Shown: positions 43,592 through 55,667 of the stretch, piece by piece | How the letters are laid out: each line of letters opens with the position of its first letter | How positions within the stretch are numbered: the first letter of the stretch is position 1 | The notes under the pieces: model-generated | The model's input: only the letters and a program-made list of their open reading frames with translations | Databases searched by the model: none | What the model was told of the DNA's origin: nothing | Source: Molossus alvarezi | Taxonomy: Eukaryota > Chordata > Mammalia > Chiroptera > Molossidae | Assembly: GCA_037176705.1 (NCBI GenBank) | Contig: CM073887.1 | Location: 27,655,501 to 27,719,500, forward strand | Direction of reading: 5' to 3' | Length of the DNA stretch: 64,000 nt | Program-made: the position numbers and the translations under genes

Positions 43592-43812
43592 TTTATTTTT
43601 TAAATTTTTTTTCCCTTTATTTAGAGAGAGAGGAAGTGAAAGGGAGAGAGAAATAGAAACATCGATGAGAGAGAACATTGTTTGGCTGCCCCCCGCTTGT
43701 CCCCCACTGGAGGTCAGGCCCACAGTCCGGGCATGTGTCCTGGCCAGGAATTGAACCAGCGACCTCTTAATGCATGGGTCGATGCTCAACCACTGAGCCA
43801 TACCAGCCGAAC
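43592..43812 (-). mobile_element. Bat tRNA-derived SINE (short type)
   Basis: 'ttccctttatttagagagag', 'gaaacatcgatgagagagaa', 'tgtcctggccaggaattgaa', 'gcatgggtcgatgctcaacc' and 'gagccataccagccg'. TSD 'aactaatttcttctt' / 'aaataatttcttctt' (about 43577 and 43814). Confidence 0.9.
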
Positions 43813-44082
43813 TAAAATAATTTCTTCTTAATTGTCCCATTCCTAAACCTTGAATGCATTATGTTAAGCCTTTTTCTATGCATATAATTGTATATATTTT
43901 GTTTTCTTTTTTACATATATGAGAACATTTTATTCAAACTCTTTGCTTTATTTTTTTTCCTTTTTTTCATTATTTGAAAATCTTTACAAATCCCTAATAT
44001 GGATAGATTTTATTTTTTAATTGATTATGAAAAATGTTGCAATAGACATCCCTGTACACATTTTTGTATACATGGGCTATAC

Positions 44083-44342
44083 ATTTTGTTGTTGTTGTTG
44101 ATCCTCATCTGAGGATATTTTTTCCATTGATTTTTTTAGAGAGAGTGGAAAGGTGGAAGAAAGAGAGCGAGAAAGAAACATCAATGTGAGAGAGACACAT
44201 CGATTGGTTGCCTCCCGCACATGCCCTGACCGGGCGGGAGATTGAACCTGCAACCTAGGTATGTGCCCTTGACCGGAGATCAAATCCATGACCCTTTGGA
44301 GCACAGGCCAATGCTCTAACCACTGAGCAGCACCTGCCAGGG
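44083..44342 (-). mobile_element. Bat tRNA-derived SINE (long type) nested in L1
   Basis: A GTT-type tail, 'gatcctcatctgaggatatt', GA tract, 'cacatcgattggttgcctcc', 'gagcagcacctgccaggg'. TSD 'gggctatacattttgt' / 'gggctatactttttgt' (about 44072 and 44345), one mismatch. Confidence 0.9.
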
Positions 44343-45177
44343 TTGGGCTATACTTTTTGTAAGATATATTCCTAGAAGTGAAATTATTGAACCAAAGGTA
44401 TGCACATTATAAATATTAAAAATATTGCCAGATTGTATCTTTTAATTCCATCTATAGTATATGAGATTTCCTGAATACTATACCCATTCCGAAATAAAAT
44501 TTGTCTTTTAAAATAGTACAATTAAATGACCGAAAAGTTGGTATCTTATTTTTGAATTTTGAAATCCTTTCATACTAAAGTGTTAAAATATGCGTATATT
44601 TTTATATTTACAGGTTATTTACATTTCTTTTTCTGATAATTCTTTAGAAATGTTTACTAATTTTTTTATGAGATTTGTAAGAGCCCTTCACATATTATGG
44701 AAATTTACCATTTATCTGTTACACAGACTACTTATATGTTGCAAATATTTTCCCCAAAGTTGTTGCTTATATTTTAACTTTGCTATATCATTCATTTAAA
44801 GAGGTTTTAAGTTTATATATAATGAAGACACTTAATTTTATTTTATGACTAGTGAGAATTATTTAGAAAAGTTTTTTCAATCTAGAATCATATTTAAAAA
44901 TAGTTTCTTGTATTGCCTCCTAATTATTTTTATATTTGTTTTCTACATTTAGATATTTAAATTCATCTGGAATTTATTTTTGAAAATTATATGAAATAAA
45001 ATCTAAATTAATGTTCTCCCAAAGTACATCTAATATTCTCAACATTGCTTATTTAAAACCCATGCTTTAAAAATACTAACATATGGATGTTCTTATGTTT
45101 ATATATCTTTACATACATATTCTATATATTTTTACATAAACTATATATGAATATAAGAGATTGCATATATATAGCTT

Positions 45178-45202
45178 TACACACACGCGCGCGTGCGTGT
45201 TA
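45178..45202. repeat. Alternating CA/CG/TG tract
   Basis: 'acacacacgcgcgcgtgcgtg' class purine-pyrimidine alternation flanked by TA-rich repeats, so Z-DNA- and cruciform-prone. Confidence 0.7.
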
Positions 45203-45655
45203 CCACCTTACATTTATGTATATGTGTATATATACATATATTTGTGTATTTTATTTCATTGATGTACATTATGCTTTCTAGGCCAGTAACACATTCATTA
45301 ATGTATTCTATAATATGCTTTGATATATTAAAGGGCAAGTCCCTATTCATGATCCTTTTTCTTACATTTTTTGGTGTATTCTTGTACATTTAATTTTCCA
45401 GATGAACTTCAGAATCACCTTAAGATCCATATAAAAATCCAATTGAGATTTTGATTGTGTTTGCATTGAATTTATAGGTCAATTTGGGGAGGATTTATAT
45501 CTTTTTAATATTGAGTCTAGCCAACCAGAAAATTAGCGTGATTCTCTATGGATTCACATATTCATTTATGTCCTTCATTAAATAAAGTGTGCTTTACATA
45601 GGTTTTTTACATTTCTTATTAAACTTATTCCCAGGTATATCATCTAGGACTAGGT

Positions 45656-46165
45656 TTGACTGAAAGTAAAAGAATCTCAAAGTAGTAATAGTAACTTAGA
45701 TATGAAAGAAGATAATTTCTCTTATACATGAAAGTATCTCACTAAGGGCTAGCATTGTAGTTCTGCTGCAGTCTTCAGGACCCCAAGTTCCTTCCACATT
45801 ACCCTGTCATCTCTACAAATGTTAGCTCTAGTCTTCATGACTTATAACTGCAAGAATGGCAGCCAATATATCCACATTCCAGGAAAAATGACTGAGGAAA
45901 GACACACAAGAAGAAGACAAAGAGAACAGCCAGGTGTCTTACAAGGAAGCCTTCTGGAAACTGACACAGGATAGTTCCACTTATATCCCACTTATATCCC
46001 ATTGGTCAGCATAAGATGTCACATGACCATCCCTTAGTGGCAAGAGAACCTGAGAAATATTTCCTTTATTCTGGGACACTGTGAGTCAGTAAAAAATCCA
46101 GCATTCTCCCAGTATGGAAGAAGGGGAAAATGAACATTGAGCGACAACTAGCAGACCACCACAGT
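45656..46165 (+). mobile_element. Ancient interspersed repeat, unclassified
   Basis: Motif order like a recurrent mammalian repeat: 'cagtcttcaggaccccaagt', 'ccacattccaggaaaaatga', 'cccattggtcagcata', 'cacatgaccatcccttagtg' and 'gaacattgagcgacaact' with 'agcag'. It contains a tandem duplication 'cacttatatccc' at about 45979 and 45990. Family not named. Confidence 0.4.
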
Positions 46166-47382
46166 AAATATGTTTTCATTTTTATTGCTATTATAAACAC
46201 ATTATTTTGCATATGTTATGTCTACATACCTTATGATTATGTAAGCTCAATTATAATTTGAGAAGTAGTGTCCAAAAAAATTCTATTTGACAAAATATAG
46301 AATGTTGCTATTGTGCAGTTAATACAATGAACAAGGTGATGAGACTATGTGTGCACTTGATGGAGTTCTAGGTTCAGAACATATGATCCAAATTCAACTT
46401 GGTGCTACCTGGGGACAGTTCTGCATTCTGTGCCTGTTTAGACTTTTTGGACTTGCCAGATGTCTGTGGTAATTTAAAGAATAGTCAGGTCGTGTGGTAC
46501 CCTTTCTGTTGATCCTACTGGGGAAGAGCAGGCTGGTAAAATTCTGGGAAACACAGGAATACACCCTTTGTCCTGTCCTGTAACTACCTACAGTTCCCTG
46601 TCCAGCACCCTTCTCTTTGCTCATGCCCTTCACCCAAAGGCAGAACTAGTGGATCTTTCTTTTAGAACTGGGATTCAGAAGAAGAAGGGTGTTATTTGCA
46701 TTATGTACAAATTCCCGTCAATGGGAGGTACATCATAGCAGAGGTTTTTGGTAACACATGTGACAAACGTAAAGCCAAAGATAAATATAAAAAGTAAACA
46801 AAAATTACATAACTAACGCCATATGTTGAAAGTAGAAAATATTATTTTTTCTTTTCTCTCTCCTTTTTCTTCTTCCTTTTTTTCTTTTTCTGTGAGCTTA
46901 CAAAATGACTATGAGATGGGGGTAGATTAATTTGCACGGCTTTGCTTTTAAGTCACCCTTTCTGACACCAATAATGTTCAAATCCTTCCCATATCATTAA
47001 TCTCAGCTACTGAATTGATAGGAATTATACTCTACAAACAGATTGTCTGCCCAGGGAGATGTCTCCAGAGGAATGTTTACAATATATGCAGTAAACCAAC
47101 TTTTTGAGTTTTTAATTATTTTTTTTTAAACAAACCAAATCAAAACAAATACAGCAATCTGTTTTCCCCATAGCTGATACAATGGCTCAAAATGTGTTGA
47201 AACTGAAATAAAAATAAATTACCTCTGGACATCTTTAGGACTTGCAAAGTCTAAATTAATAACTACAGAAAAGAGGTATAAAATGAGAGATTAAATACTC
47301 AATTATATTTTGGTGTGTGAATATTTTTGCCTGGAGTTAGACAAAACCAATGCATCACATTCCTCGAAGGCATCGTCCTCTA
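46166..47382. other. No confident feature
   Basis: 1.2 kb of unique-looking DNA with a pyrimidine-rich tract at 46847-46892. The 79-codon minus frame at 46394-46633 has no known domain. Confidence 0.4.
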
Positions 47383-47780
47383 AGGCGGATGGCTTAGTGG
47401 TGAAGTGCTAGGCTCAGAAATCAGGCAGAACTGGTTTGTAACCTCACCTTTCCCCATGCATACAGTCTTGGCTACAGTACTGTTCCTGCTAATGCTTAGT
47501 TTTCTCATTTAAAAAAACATTTTTATCGATTTTTTAGAGAGAAAAGAAGGGAGAAGGAGAGAGAGAGATGGAAACATGGGTCAGCTGCCTCCCGCATGTC
47601 CCCCACTGGGGATCTAGCCCGCAATGGGGCATGTGCCCTGACCATGAATTGAACCAGTGACCTCTTGGTGTATGGGACAATGCTCAATCCACCGAGCTAA
47701 ACTGGATGGGCAGTTTTCTCATCTTTTAATTGAGATTAATAACAACACTCTTCTACTTTGTAAAACTATTTACATAAAGC
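47383..47780 (+). mobile_element. MIR-type SINE, sense, split by a bat SINE
   Basis: Left half 'ggcggatggcttagtggtga' and 'aatcaggcagaactggttt', right half 'agttttctcatcttttaatt' and 'gagattaataacaacac' are one sense MIR interrupted at 47509-47711. Confidence 0.65.
47509..47711 (-). mobile_element. Bat tRNA-derived SINE (short type) nested in MIR
   Basis: 'acatttttatcgatttttta', GA tract, 'cagctgcctcccgcatgtcc', 'gaattgaaccagtgacctct' and 'gagctaaactggatggg'. A perfect 11-bp TSD 'agttttctcat' lies at 47498-47508 and 47712-47722. Confidence 0.93.
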
Positions 47781-48179
47781 AAAAAAAAAAAAAAGAATAT
47801 TTCAATTCTGTTTTAGTTTGGAAATATTTTGTTGTAAAACTTGAGAAGAACTCAATCTTAAAATACAAGCGAAGCAGTCTTTTCTCCTTATCATGCGATT
47901 TATAGAGAAATATATACACACTATCTTCATTTGCTTCTCTTCCACTTACTTTCAACTCCCTGCAATTGACTCTGCTTACAAATGTTTGCAATGGAAACAT
48001 TTTAGTCTTTATTTTTTTCATGACTAATGTAAAGCATTTGACAATAATGTGTACTTCCAAAAATGCTTTCTTTCTCGATTGCTGTGACCCAGGTTCTCAC
48101 ATGTCTCTCACCTTCTCTTTTTCCTAAACACCAGTGATCCAAGGTTTTATTCTGTTGTTGGAACTTTTTACTTTTTATT
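47781..48179. other. No feature recognised
   Basis: AT-rich; a 96-codon minus frame is compositional. Confidence 0.4.
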
Positions 48180-49110
48180 TCCCATAGTTTTTCTTGACAA
48201 TATTAACAGTTCGCCTCCATCGTTTTTATATCACCAGTGAGTTGTTTACTCCAAGATCTGTGTCTTTGGTCTTCTGTCTCAAACTTAAAACTTGTATATT
48301 CATCTGTCATCTGGGCATCGCCTGGAAGTTTCTGGAATCCAACACTAACCTTATTCTTTTTTCCCAAACTTGTTCTCCTCCCATCCCCACTTAGTGCCAA
48401 TATGAATTTATCCTGTCATGTGAGATTGAACTTCAGAATCATCTTTGACTTTTCCTCTTTATTACTTTAAACACCCAATTAGTTACCAAGACCTGTTGAC
48501 TGATAGTGACTTTAGATAATTAGGAAAATACCTTTAGTCTCTCACTTCTCCAATCCAAATATAATATCGCCATCAGATCTCTCTGTAAATTCCAAATTTA
48601 ATCATCCTACTTAGGTACCTTTGGTGGTCTCTCATCCTCACCAGGTAGTTTACAAACCCTTTTAGCTTGGTAGAAGCATCCTTCACAATACAGCTTCATA
48701 ATACATTTTGGCCTTGTTTGTGGCTACTTTCAGAGCAATTAATGCTACTACTACAGAACTGCCTGCATTTCCTGGCTAGATTATGAAATATAATACTCCA
48801 TTTCTTCGTCCTTGCTCATCTATTTGCATGGGCATTTTCCCTCACTTCCATCTGGTTATGGGATAGATTTAGGAACAAAACATTCTTTAAGACATAGCTT
48901 ACAAGTTATTTGCTTTATCAAGTCATCCTTGAGTCTCAATTTTTTCTTAGTCTTTTATGAGTACTTTAATATAGAACTTATCACACTGAATTATAATCAT
49001 TTATTTGCTGATTATAGTTGACTTCAAAAGTCTAGTCCCTAGCACAAAGTTTAACCCTTGGTATGATATTTATACACCAGTCACAGGGTTTATGAATAAA
49101 TAGGTGATGG
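48180..49110 (+). mobile_element. LINE-2 3' half, sense, decayed
   Basis: C/T-rich sequence in L2 order: 'ttcagaatcatctttgactt', 'caattagttaccaagacctg', 'tcatcctcaccaggtagttt', 'tgctcatctatttgcatgg', 'gcttacaagttatttgcttt', 'aagtcatccttgagtctcaa', and the terminal 'tagtccctagcacaaagttt' with 'atgaataaataggtg'. Coding is destroyed. Confidence 0.55.
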
Positions 49111-49726
49111 CACTTGATTTTCTTGTGCCAGTCACTTCCTTGTCGTACTTCTAACACAAATTTTCAAGCTAAAGTAAAAATGTATGATTTCGTAATAGAA
49201 TGTTTCTTTTTTAGTGTTTTTTTTTTTTTTAAAGAAAATCTGCATGTAAGATTCACATTAGTAAGACAAGTGCTGAAGTCTTGATTACTTCTCTCTTCTT
49301 CTCTTTACCCCTAAGCTAGTTACTGAATTCTTAGGTTACTGATTATAATATTCTTGGATATGGTGATTTTCATCTTGTTGAATGTGAATTATAGATTCAG
49401 GTCCCTCGCCAAATCAAGGTTCTTTTTTTTTTTTTTATCTGATTTAAATTTCCACATCATGAATAACTCTGTCAGTTTGTACTTGTACTGAGTTTAGTCA
49501 AGCTTGTTTTGTGTTTCCATACATGGTCTTCTGTCCCTCTCTGAAAATTAAATGCATTAGCTATTTAGAAAATTTTAAAGTGATAGATGATTTTGTAAAA
49601 AGCCTTATAAACACAACAAATATATATAGGCTTTTTATTGATGATTATTTTATTTTAAGATACTCTTTAAAAAGTATGCATTTTTTTGGGTTAGTGAGCA
49701 GAAAATTCTAGTTGAAATGACACTTA
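49111..49726. other. No feature recognised
   Basis: AT-rich with T-runs at about 49218-49231 and 49423-49437. Confidence 0.4.
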
Positions 49727-49740
49727 AAAGTTGGAAATCA

Positions 49741-49979
49741 CCCTGACCGGTTTGGCTCAGCAGTTAGAGCATCAGCTTGCGGTCCAGAGAGACCCGGGTT
49801 CGGTTCCTGCTAAGGGCACATACCTCGATTGCAGTTTGTCCCTGGCCCTGGTTGGGTCGCGCAGATGGCAACCACTCAATGTGTCCCTTTCATGTCCATG
49901 TTTCTCTCTCTCTCTCTCCCTCCCCACTCTATCTGAATACAAAATAAAAAAATGTCCTCGGGCGAAGATAAGAAAAAAA
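49741..49979 (+). mobile_element. Bat tRNA-derived SINE (long type)
   Basis: Sense copy: 'ccctgaccggtttggctcag' with A box, B-box-like 'gggttcggttcctg', 'tgcagtttgtccctggccct', 'gtccctttcatgtccatg', TC tract, 'aaaatgtcctcgggcgaag' and an A-tail. TSD 'aaagttggaaatc' / 'aaagttagaaatc' (about 49728 and 49980). Confidence 0.93.
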
Positions 49980-49992
49980 AAAGTTAGAAATC

Positions 49993-50429
49993 CAGTGATT
50001 TCATTTATTTGTATTTATTCTTTAAATGGTCACTTATTATTTCATTAAATAAATAGGTTATAATTTAACGAAAGTGACATTGGAGTTGCCTCAAGTTTTT
50101 GCCAATACCTGCAATGCTAATGTGAGCCTTGTTTAATAAGAATCTGTTCTCCAACTTTCAGATTTTCCTCAGACTGATAGAGAAATAGTACATCAGAGTG
50201 TTGCAACATTTTATTCCCATTATCAATAATCAAGATCAACTGAACATAGTATGTGTTGAAGGACCATTTGCATTTCTCTTTTTATGAATTCCCTGTTCAT
50301 ATATCTTGTACATTTTCCATCTGATTGTTTTTTTCTTGTGTTTTAAAAAACTATTTAGTACTTCATTAATGATAAAGTATCATATGAGTTAAAAATATGA
50401 TATACAAGTGGAAAGTTATATATAAATTT
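49993..50429. other. Unclassified, with a short antisense L1-like piece
   Basis: 50255-50345 ('catttgcatttctctttttat', 'tgttcatatatcttgtaca') resembles antisense L1 3' sequence. The rest is not assigned. Confidence 0.4.
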
Positions 50430-51332
50430 AAAATGTTTTTCTGAAGCCAATATCCCTGATGAACATAGATACCAAAATCCTAAACAAAATCTTAGCAAAT
50501 CAAATCCAGCAATATATTTAAAAAGTATACACCACAAATCAAGTGGGATTTATCCCAGGGATGCAAGGCTGGTAAGAGAAAAATATTCATAAATCAATAA
50601 ATGTGATACTCCACATAAACAAAATGAAAGATAAAAAGTATGTGATATATCAACAGACGCTGCAAAAGCATTTAACAAAATCCAGCACCTATTTTTGATA
50701 AAAATTTTCAGAAAGTAGGGATAGAAGGATCATATCTCAACATAATAAAGGCCATTTATGACAAACCTACAGGCAACATCATACTCAATGGGCAAAAACT
50801 AAAAGCATTTCCCTTAAGAACAGGAACAAGAGAGGGTTGTCCACAATCATGACTTTTATTTAACATAGTACTGGAAGTCTTAGCCACAGCAATCAGACAA
50901 GAAGAAAAAATAAAAGGGATCCAAATTAGAAAGGAAGAAGTGAAACTGTCGTTATTCGCAGATGACATGGTATTGTACATAGAAAACCATTTAATAAATG
51001 AATTTGGTAATGTAGCAAGATACAAAATCAACATCCAGAAATCGAATAATGAACACGCAGAAAGAGAAACTAAAAAAAAAAAGAAATCCCATTTACCATT
51101 GCAACAAAAAAATTAAGATACCTAGGAATAAACTTAACCAAAGAAGTAAAGGACCTGTTAAGAGAAAACTACAGGACATTGAAAAAAGAAATAGAGGAAG
51201 ATATAAAAAAGTAGAAGCATGTACCTTGTGCATGGATTGGAAGAATTAACATCATTAAAATGTCCATACTACTCAGCGTAATCTATAGATTCAATGCAAT
51301 CCCCATTAAAATACCAACAACATATTTCATTT
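50430..51332 (+). mobile_element. L1 ORF2 reverse-transcriptase fragment, decayed
   Basis: Sense L1 ORF2 sequence covering the reverse-transcriptase fingers and palm: 'gaagccaatatccctgatga' start, 'cacaaatcaagtgggattta', 'aggtggatccc'-like block, 'aggaacaagagagggttgtc', then the polymerase active site F-A-D-D at 50955-50966 (codons ttc gca gat gac) and 'taccattgcaacaaaaaaat'. In-frame stops and frameshifts are frequent (for example 'tcatgacttttatttaac'), so it is not functional. Both ends are truncated: no endonuclease, no 3' UTR. Confidence 0.85.
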
Positions 51333-51756
51333 AATTCAATTTATCAATCATTTTCTTATTCCATCTTGATTTTGAGTATTGTTAGAAGAGTTTTTTCCAG
51401 CCCCAAGTTAAAGAAGAATTTAGTCATGTTTTATTTAATACTTAAATAATTTTATTTTTTACCTTTAAATATGTGGTCTATAGAATCTACCATAGTGTAT
51501 AGGGACAGAGTCAATTTCATAATTTATTATTTTGCTTTCCATTTTTTTCAGTACTATTTAATAAAATGTCTATATTTTCCTCATCTATATAGGATACAGC
51601 CTTTATCACATGCTAAATTTTTATGACAGTAGCTTTATTTCTGTATTTTTTTTTTCAGTTGATTCTATTGGTTTGCCAGTTCATTCATGCTCTAGTGCCA
51701 CTGTTTTAATACCAGAAAGTATATAATGTTTTTCCAATCCCCAGTTGCTTTTTTTT
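51333..51756. other. No feature recognised
   Basis: AT-rich. Part (51440-51720) may be antisense L1, but motifs are weak. Confidence 0.4.
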
Positions 51757-51770
51757 TTTTTTGGCTATTC

Positions 51771-52009
51771 TTTTCTTTTTATTTTTTTGAAATATATTTT
51801 TATTTTATTTTATTTTTTTAGAGTGAGAAAAAGGGAGAGAGAGATAGAAACATTGATACAAGAGAGAAACATCGATAGGCTGCCTCCTGCATGCCCCACA
51901 TTGGGGATCGAGCCTGCAACCCAGGCATGTGCCCTCCCTGGGAATCTAACCCAGACCTCTCAGTCCATGGGATGACACTCAATCCACTGAGCCACACCGG
52001 CTGGGCTCT
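51771..52009 (-). mobile_element. Bat tRNA-derived SINE (short type)
   Basis: T-rich ATTTT-type tail, 'agagagatagaaacattgat', 'aggctgcctcctgcatgccc', 'gggatcgagcctgcaaccca' and 'gccacaccggctgggc'. Likely TSD 'ttggctattctt' / 'ttggctattgtt' (about 51760 and 52009). Confidence 0.88.
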
Positions 52010-52134
52010 TGGCTATTGTTGCTTGTTTTTGTCAAATAAACTTTATATTCAATTTGCCTAATGACAGAATAAAAAAGAATACTAATTGTGTTTTTATTAT
52101 AAACATTTTGTATTTATAAGCTAAATTATTTCTG

Positions 52135-53060
52135 TATGCTCTTGAATTTACTCCCTCAAATCCAACAGCACTACTCTTGTCAAAGTCAACAATGTCATGT
52201 TTCAAAATCTGATGGCCAATTCTTAGGTCTTCTTCTATTTGACATATACACAGCATTCGACACAGTGGGTCATTTCCTCTTTTTTCAAACCCTTCTTTAC
52301 TTGGTTTCCAAGACATCACTCTCTTGTTTTTCTTCTACCTTACTGGATGCTCCTTCTGACTCTCCTCTCCTGGTTTCGTTTAATTTTCAGATCTCCAGGA
52401 CTCAGAATTTTGATTTCACTTTTTCTAAACTCACATAGCGTTTGGTGATGGCATCTTGCCTTATGTGTTAAAATACCAAATATATGCTGATGATTCCTAA
52501 ATTTATATCTCCTGCTCAGGCATCTTTCCCAATTACCAGCCCCTGTATCCAGTCGCCTCCACTTGAATGTCTGATAGTCTACACCACCACTTAGTTTTCT
52601 AAGAAGCTTAAAATTAGCACATCCAGAATTGAAATTCTGATCTTCCAACTGCAGACTTCTCACTTCCACTCCCTTCTTTTAGCTTTGTAGGTGACAAATC
52701 TCTTCTTCCAGTTGTTTAGTCAGAAATATTGGGGACATGATGGACTCTCCCACTAATACCCTGGCATAAGTCTCCCCTTGATTAATAAGGTAGCCTCCTA
52801 CATGTTCTCCCCGTTTCCACCCTTGCTGCATTTCACATATTCTCAAAATAGCAGATAGAATTCTGTTGTTTGATATCTTCAAAGTTCCTCTTAAAAGAGC
52901 ATGTCGTAGCTTCTACCAGCTACCTTACAAACTACGTAAATAAGGTCAGTTTATTTACCAGCAGGTTAGCCAACAACACAGAATGTAGTCTTAAGACCAC
53001 TGAGGAAGCTACTCTTCCCCTCCCTCCACAAGACACATATTTCTCTTCTCTAACTTCTTC
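52135..53060 (+). mobile_element. LINE-2 ORF2 remnant with YADD motif
   Basis: Sense L2 reverse-transcriptase remnant. 'cattcgacacagtgggtca' corresponds to the FDTVDH-type block. 'tatgctgatgattcctaa' encodes Y-A-D-D at 52483-52494 followed one codon later by a stop. 'tccacttgaatgtctgatag' and 'tccagaattgaaattctga' follow as in L2. Codons are interrupted throughout. The 100- and 109-codon frames here are fragments or antisense of it. Confidence 0.65.
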
Positions 53061-54960
53061 AAATCCTGTAATTTTATCTTTGAACTTTCTTTTGAACTGT
53101 CAAATTTAAGGCATTTAATTCTAATATATACGTTTTTCTTGGGTGGGGTATCCTTAGTCTTTGTTACCTTAGAACAATGAATTTGTCAAATACTTAAGAG
53201 AAAGAGAGTCTGGAGAAAATGTAACACAAAGTGACTTCTAATGATTAGAGAAGGAGATAGGGAAGATTGAGAATTTGAAGTTCTGCTTGCTTGTTGCTGG
53301 TAGTCCTCAATGTTGGGGAGGTAACATGAAGAAATTGGTTGCCTGCTATTGGGTTCTGGAAGTAGGAGAGTTTCATAGTGACATCTGATTAGATTTGGAA
53401 CTTTGCTTCCTGTATGTTTTAGATACAGGCCAAGTCAAGAAGTAGCACGAGAAGGTTTTTCATAGATTACTCAAATAGAGGAAGCTGTAGGTTCAAGAAA
53501 AGTATGAGATAGTTAGCCTGCACGTAAGAAAATACCTTAATTGTTCACATTATATCAGCTCATTTTCTTTTAGTGTAAGAAATTAAAATGGAAAATCACT
53601 TTAAATGCCACAGGGAAAAAAAAATACCAATGCATAAGGTAGACGAGAGGCTGAATTTCAATCACTTTAATTTTAATGTTGTTCATGGTAGAATTGATTA
53701 TCAAACCAAACTGAAAAAGTAATATCCCCTGGGAATAATGCTAATGTTCTCAAGACTTCCAACAAGGGTATATTTAAAAAAGGGGAAAAGAGGTTAATAA
53801 ATTGCATCATGAGTAGATCATCCTTTAAGCTAGATGTGCCCACCAAAGGATCACATCCTCTCTTAAATGTATGAGTTTCCCTGAATTCAAGAGTATATCC
53901 TAATTAGAGTAGCTGTCAGCTTTGCATGCCTTAAAGCCACAGCATAATCTGTAAGTATGTGAGTAAAATTTTTATATCCAAACAGAAAAACTCATTATTT
54001 TACCATAGCAGCAACAAAAGTGCCGACAGTGACTTTGCAGTGGGTTGAGTGTCCTCCGACGAGAATAAAGGGGGCAAAGGAGGGTCATCACACAGAGTAT
54101 GTGCTCTGCCCTCTAGACACTTGAAAGGGTTATTCTAGAAAGTGAAACTGTCTTTTGCTTGTCACACGTATGCTAATTTTGTGATGGTTCACTTCAAAAA
54201 CTAATATTGTGTGTAGTGACCTTTAAAAGTGTACCCATTTTCTTTCATTGACGATTTTGCTACTTTTAAGCTAATTGAGTAGATTGTACCCGCTGGGGTC
54301 ATTTGAAATTTACTTCAGTAACTCAAGATTGGAAGACCATAATATACTCACATCATAGGAATGTTTGTAAAGACAACTGGTGTTAAAAGTGATTGAAAAA
54401 TTAAAATTCTGTCTTAGGACTTAGGTTGGTCTGTAGTTGCTTTTTTAAAAATTTCTTTTTAATCTGTTGGCTGATTTATCATGTGACTTTAGGTGAGTTG
54501 ATAGACAGATAGACTGTAAATGGTGAAATTCACAAAACTAGAATTATCCCCTTTCTAGTTTGGAATTTCTCTGGTGCAACTAGTATATGAGTATTAGGAA
54601 TTTGAAGCTATTTTTATGAAAGTCTTATGCAAGCAAATAATTATAAATGTATTTATTTGATTGTACCAGCTTATATTCTTTGGATATGCAACAGATTCTT
54701 CCTTTTGTAATTATTCCCTTAGTATATGGTACTCAAATAAAGATTTCCTAAACATATTAACCCTTCCAAAACACTGTGATTTTGTATTGTGGTAAAATAC
54801 TCAGCATATGTCTTAAATCCTAAATAATTGCTGCCAGCTGTATGCCATCATTTGTATTCAACAAATATAGCATAACATTTGTTAAAATTTATTTTAGATT
54901 CCTAATAATTTTCCAGTTTTCAGACAGTCTCATTTTATATTTTTAAGTGTTTCAAAAATA
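53061..54960. other. 1.9 kb without a recognised feature
   Basis: Unique-looking DNA. 53800-54120 is more even in composition and could be a conserved non-coding block, which I cannot test. No open frame of note. Confidence 0.4.
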
Positions 54961-54967
54961 TCTTTTT

Positions 54968-55216
54968 TTTTTAATCCTCACCCGAGGATATTTTTCTATT
55001 TATCTTCAGATAGAGTGGGAGGGAGAGAGAAGGAGAAAAGGGGAGAGAGAGAGAAACATCGACGTGAGAGGGACAGACTGACTGGTTGCCTCCCACACGA
55101 TCCTGACCAGGGCCAGCGATGACCTGCAACCGAGGTACGTGCCTTTGACTGGAATCGAACCCATGACTCTGGCCCATGGGCTGAGGCTCTACCCCTGAGC
55201 CAAACCAACCAGAGCT
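54968..55216 (-). mobile_element. Bat tRNA-derived SINE (long type)
   Basis: T-run, 'taatcctcacccgaggatat', 'tttctatttatcttcagat', GA tract, 'gactggttgcctcccacacg', 'aatcgaacccatgactctgg' and 'gagccaaaccaaccagagc'. No clean TSD identified. The 82- and 70-codon minus frames are SINE. Confidence 0.9.
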
Positions 55217-55655
55217 CAACCTATTTCTTTTTGTAACATTGGGAGCAGTGAGGGTACAGCATTAAATAACTCACTCAGAACCACAGACATAGTAAATGGA
55301 ACCAAGACTCAAGCTTTGGTTTTTAGGTTCCACATATTTCTCTGTTAACACTTCTATCAATGTAGGAGGATATGAACATTTCAGTTACTGTTTGAGTTGT
55401 TTATGAGTTCAACCACTAAGTGCAAGATTTTCCAACAAATTGTCCCTGAATGATATGAGTGGGATGACTAGGCTAGAAAAGAGATTTTTAGTATGTAGTG
55501 TAGGCAGGCATATTTAGCATTTGAAAAAATATTGTCAGTTCTGTGTCAAAATATGTGAGAAGTGTACCCTTGTTCTCTCTGAAAATTCCCAGACAATACT
55601 ACTGTGGATTTCACGTAATACACTTTATAACCTTTTCACATAATGCCCTTTAAAG
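55217..55655. other. Unclassified
   Basis: 55235-55330 could be a weak antisense MIR. Nothing else recognised. Confidence 0.35.
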
Positions 55656-55667
55656 GAGAGAGATTGC

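Larger units (their letters stand above)
43830..45655 (-). mobile_element. Old L1 region, antisense, interrupted
   Basis: Reverse-complement L1 ORF2/3' motifs appear in weak form: 'gcaatagacatccctgtaca', 'aattattgaaccaaaggtat', 'tctgataattctttagaaa', 'gagcccttcacatatta', 'attaaattcatctggaa'-like at 44958, and 'tgtgtttgcattgaattta' then 'ggtcaatttggggaggattt' near 45460-45500. It may be two L1 fragments joined around the TA/CG-rich stretch at 45085-45260. A SINE is nested at 44083-44342. Confidence 0.55.

Noticed and set aside
50430..51332. Functional reverse transcriptase
   Set aside because: FADD is present, but stops and frameshifts break the frame and both ends of ORF2 are missing.
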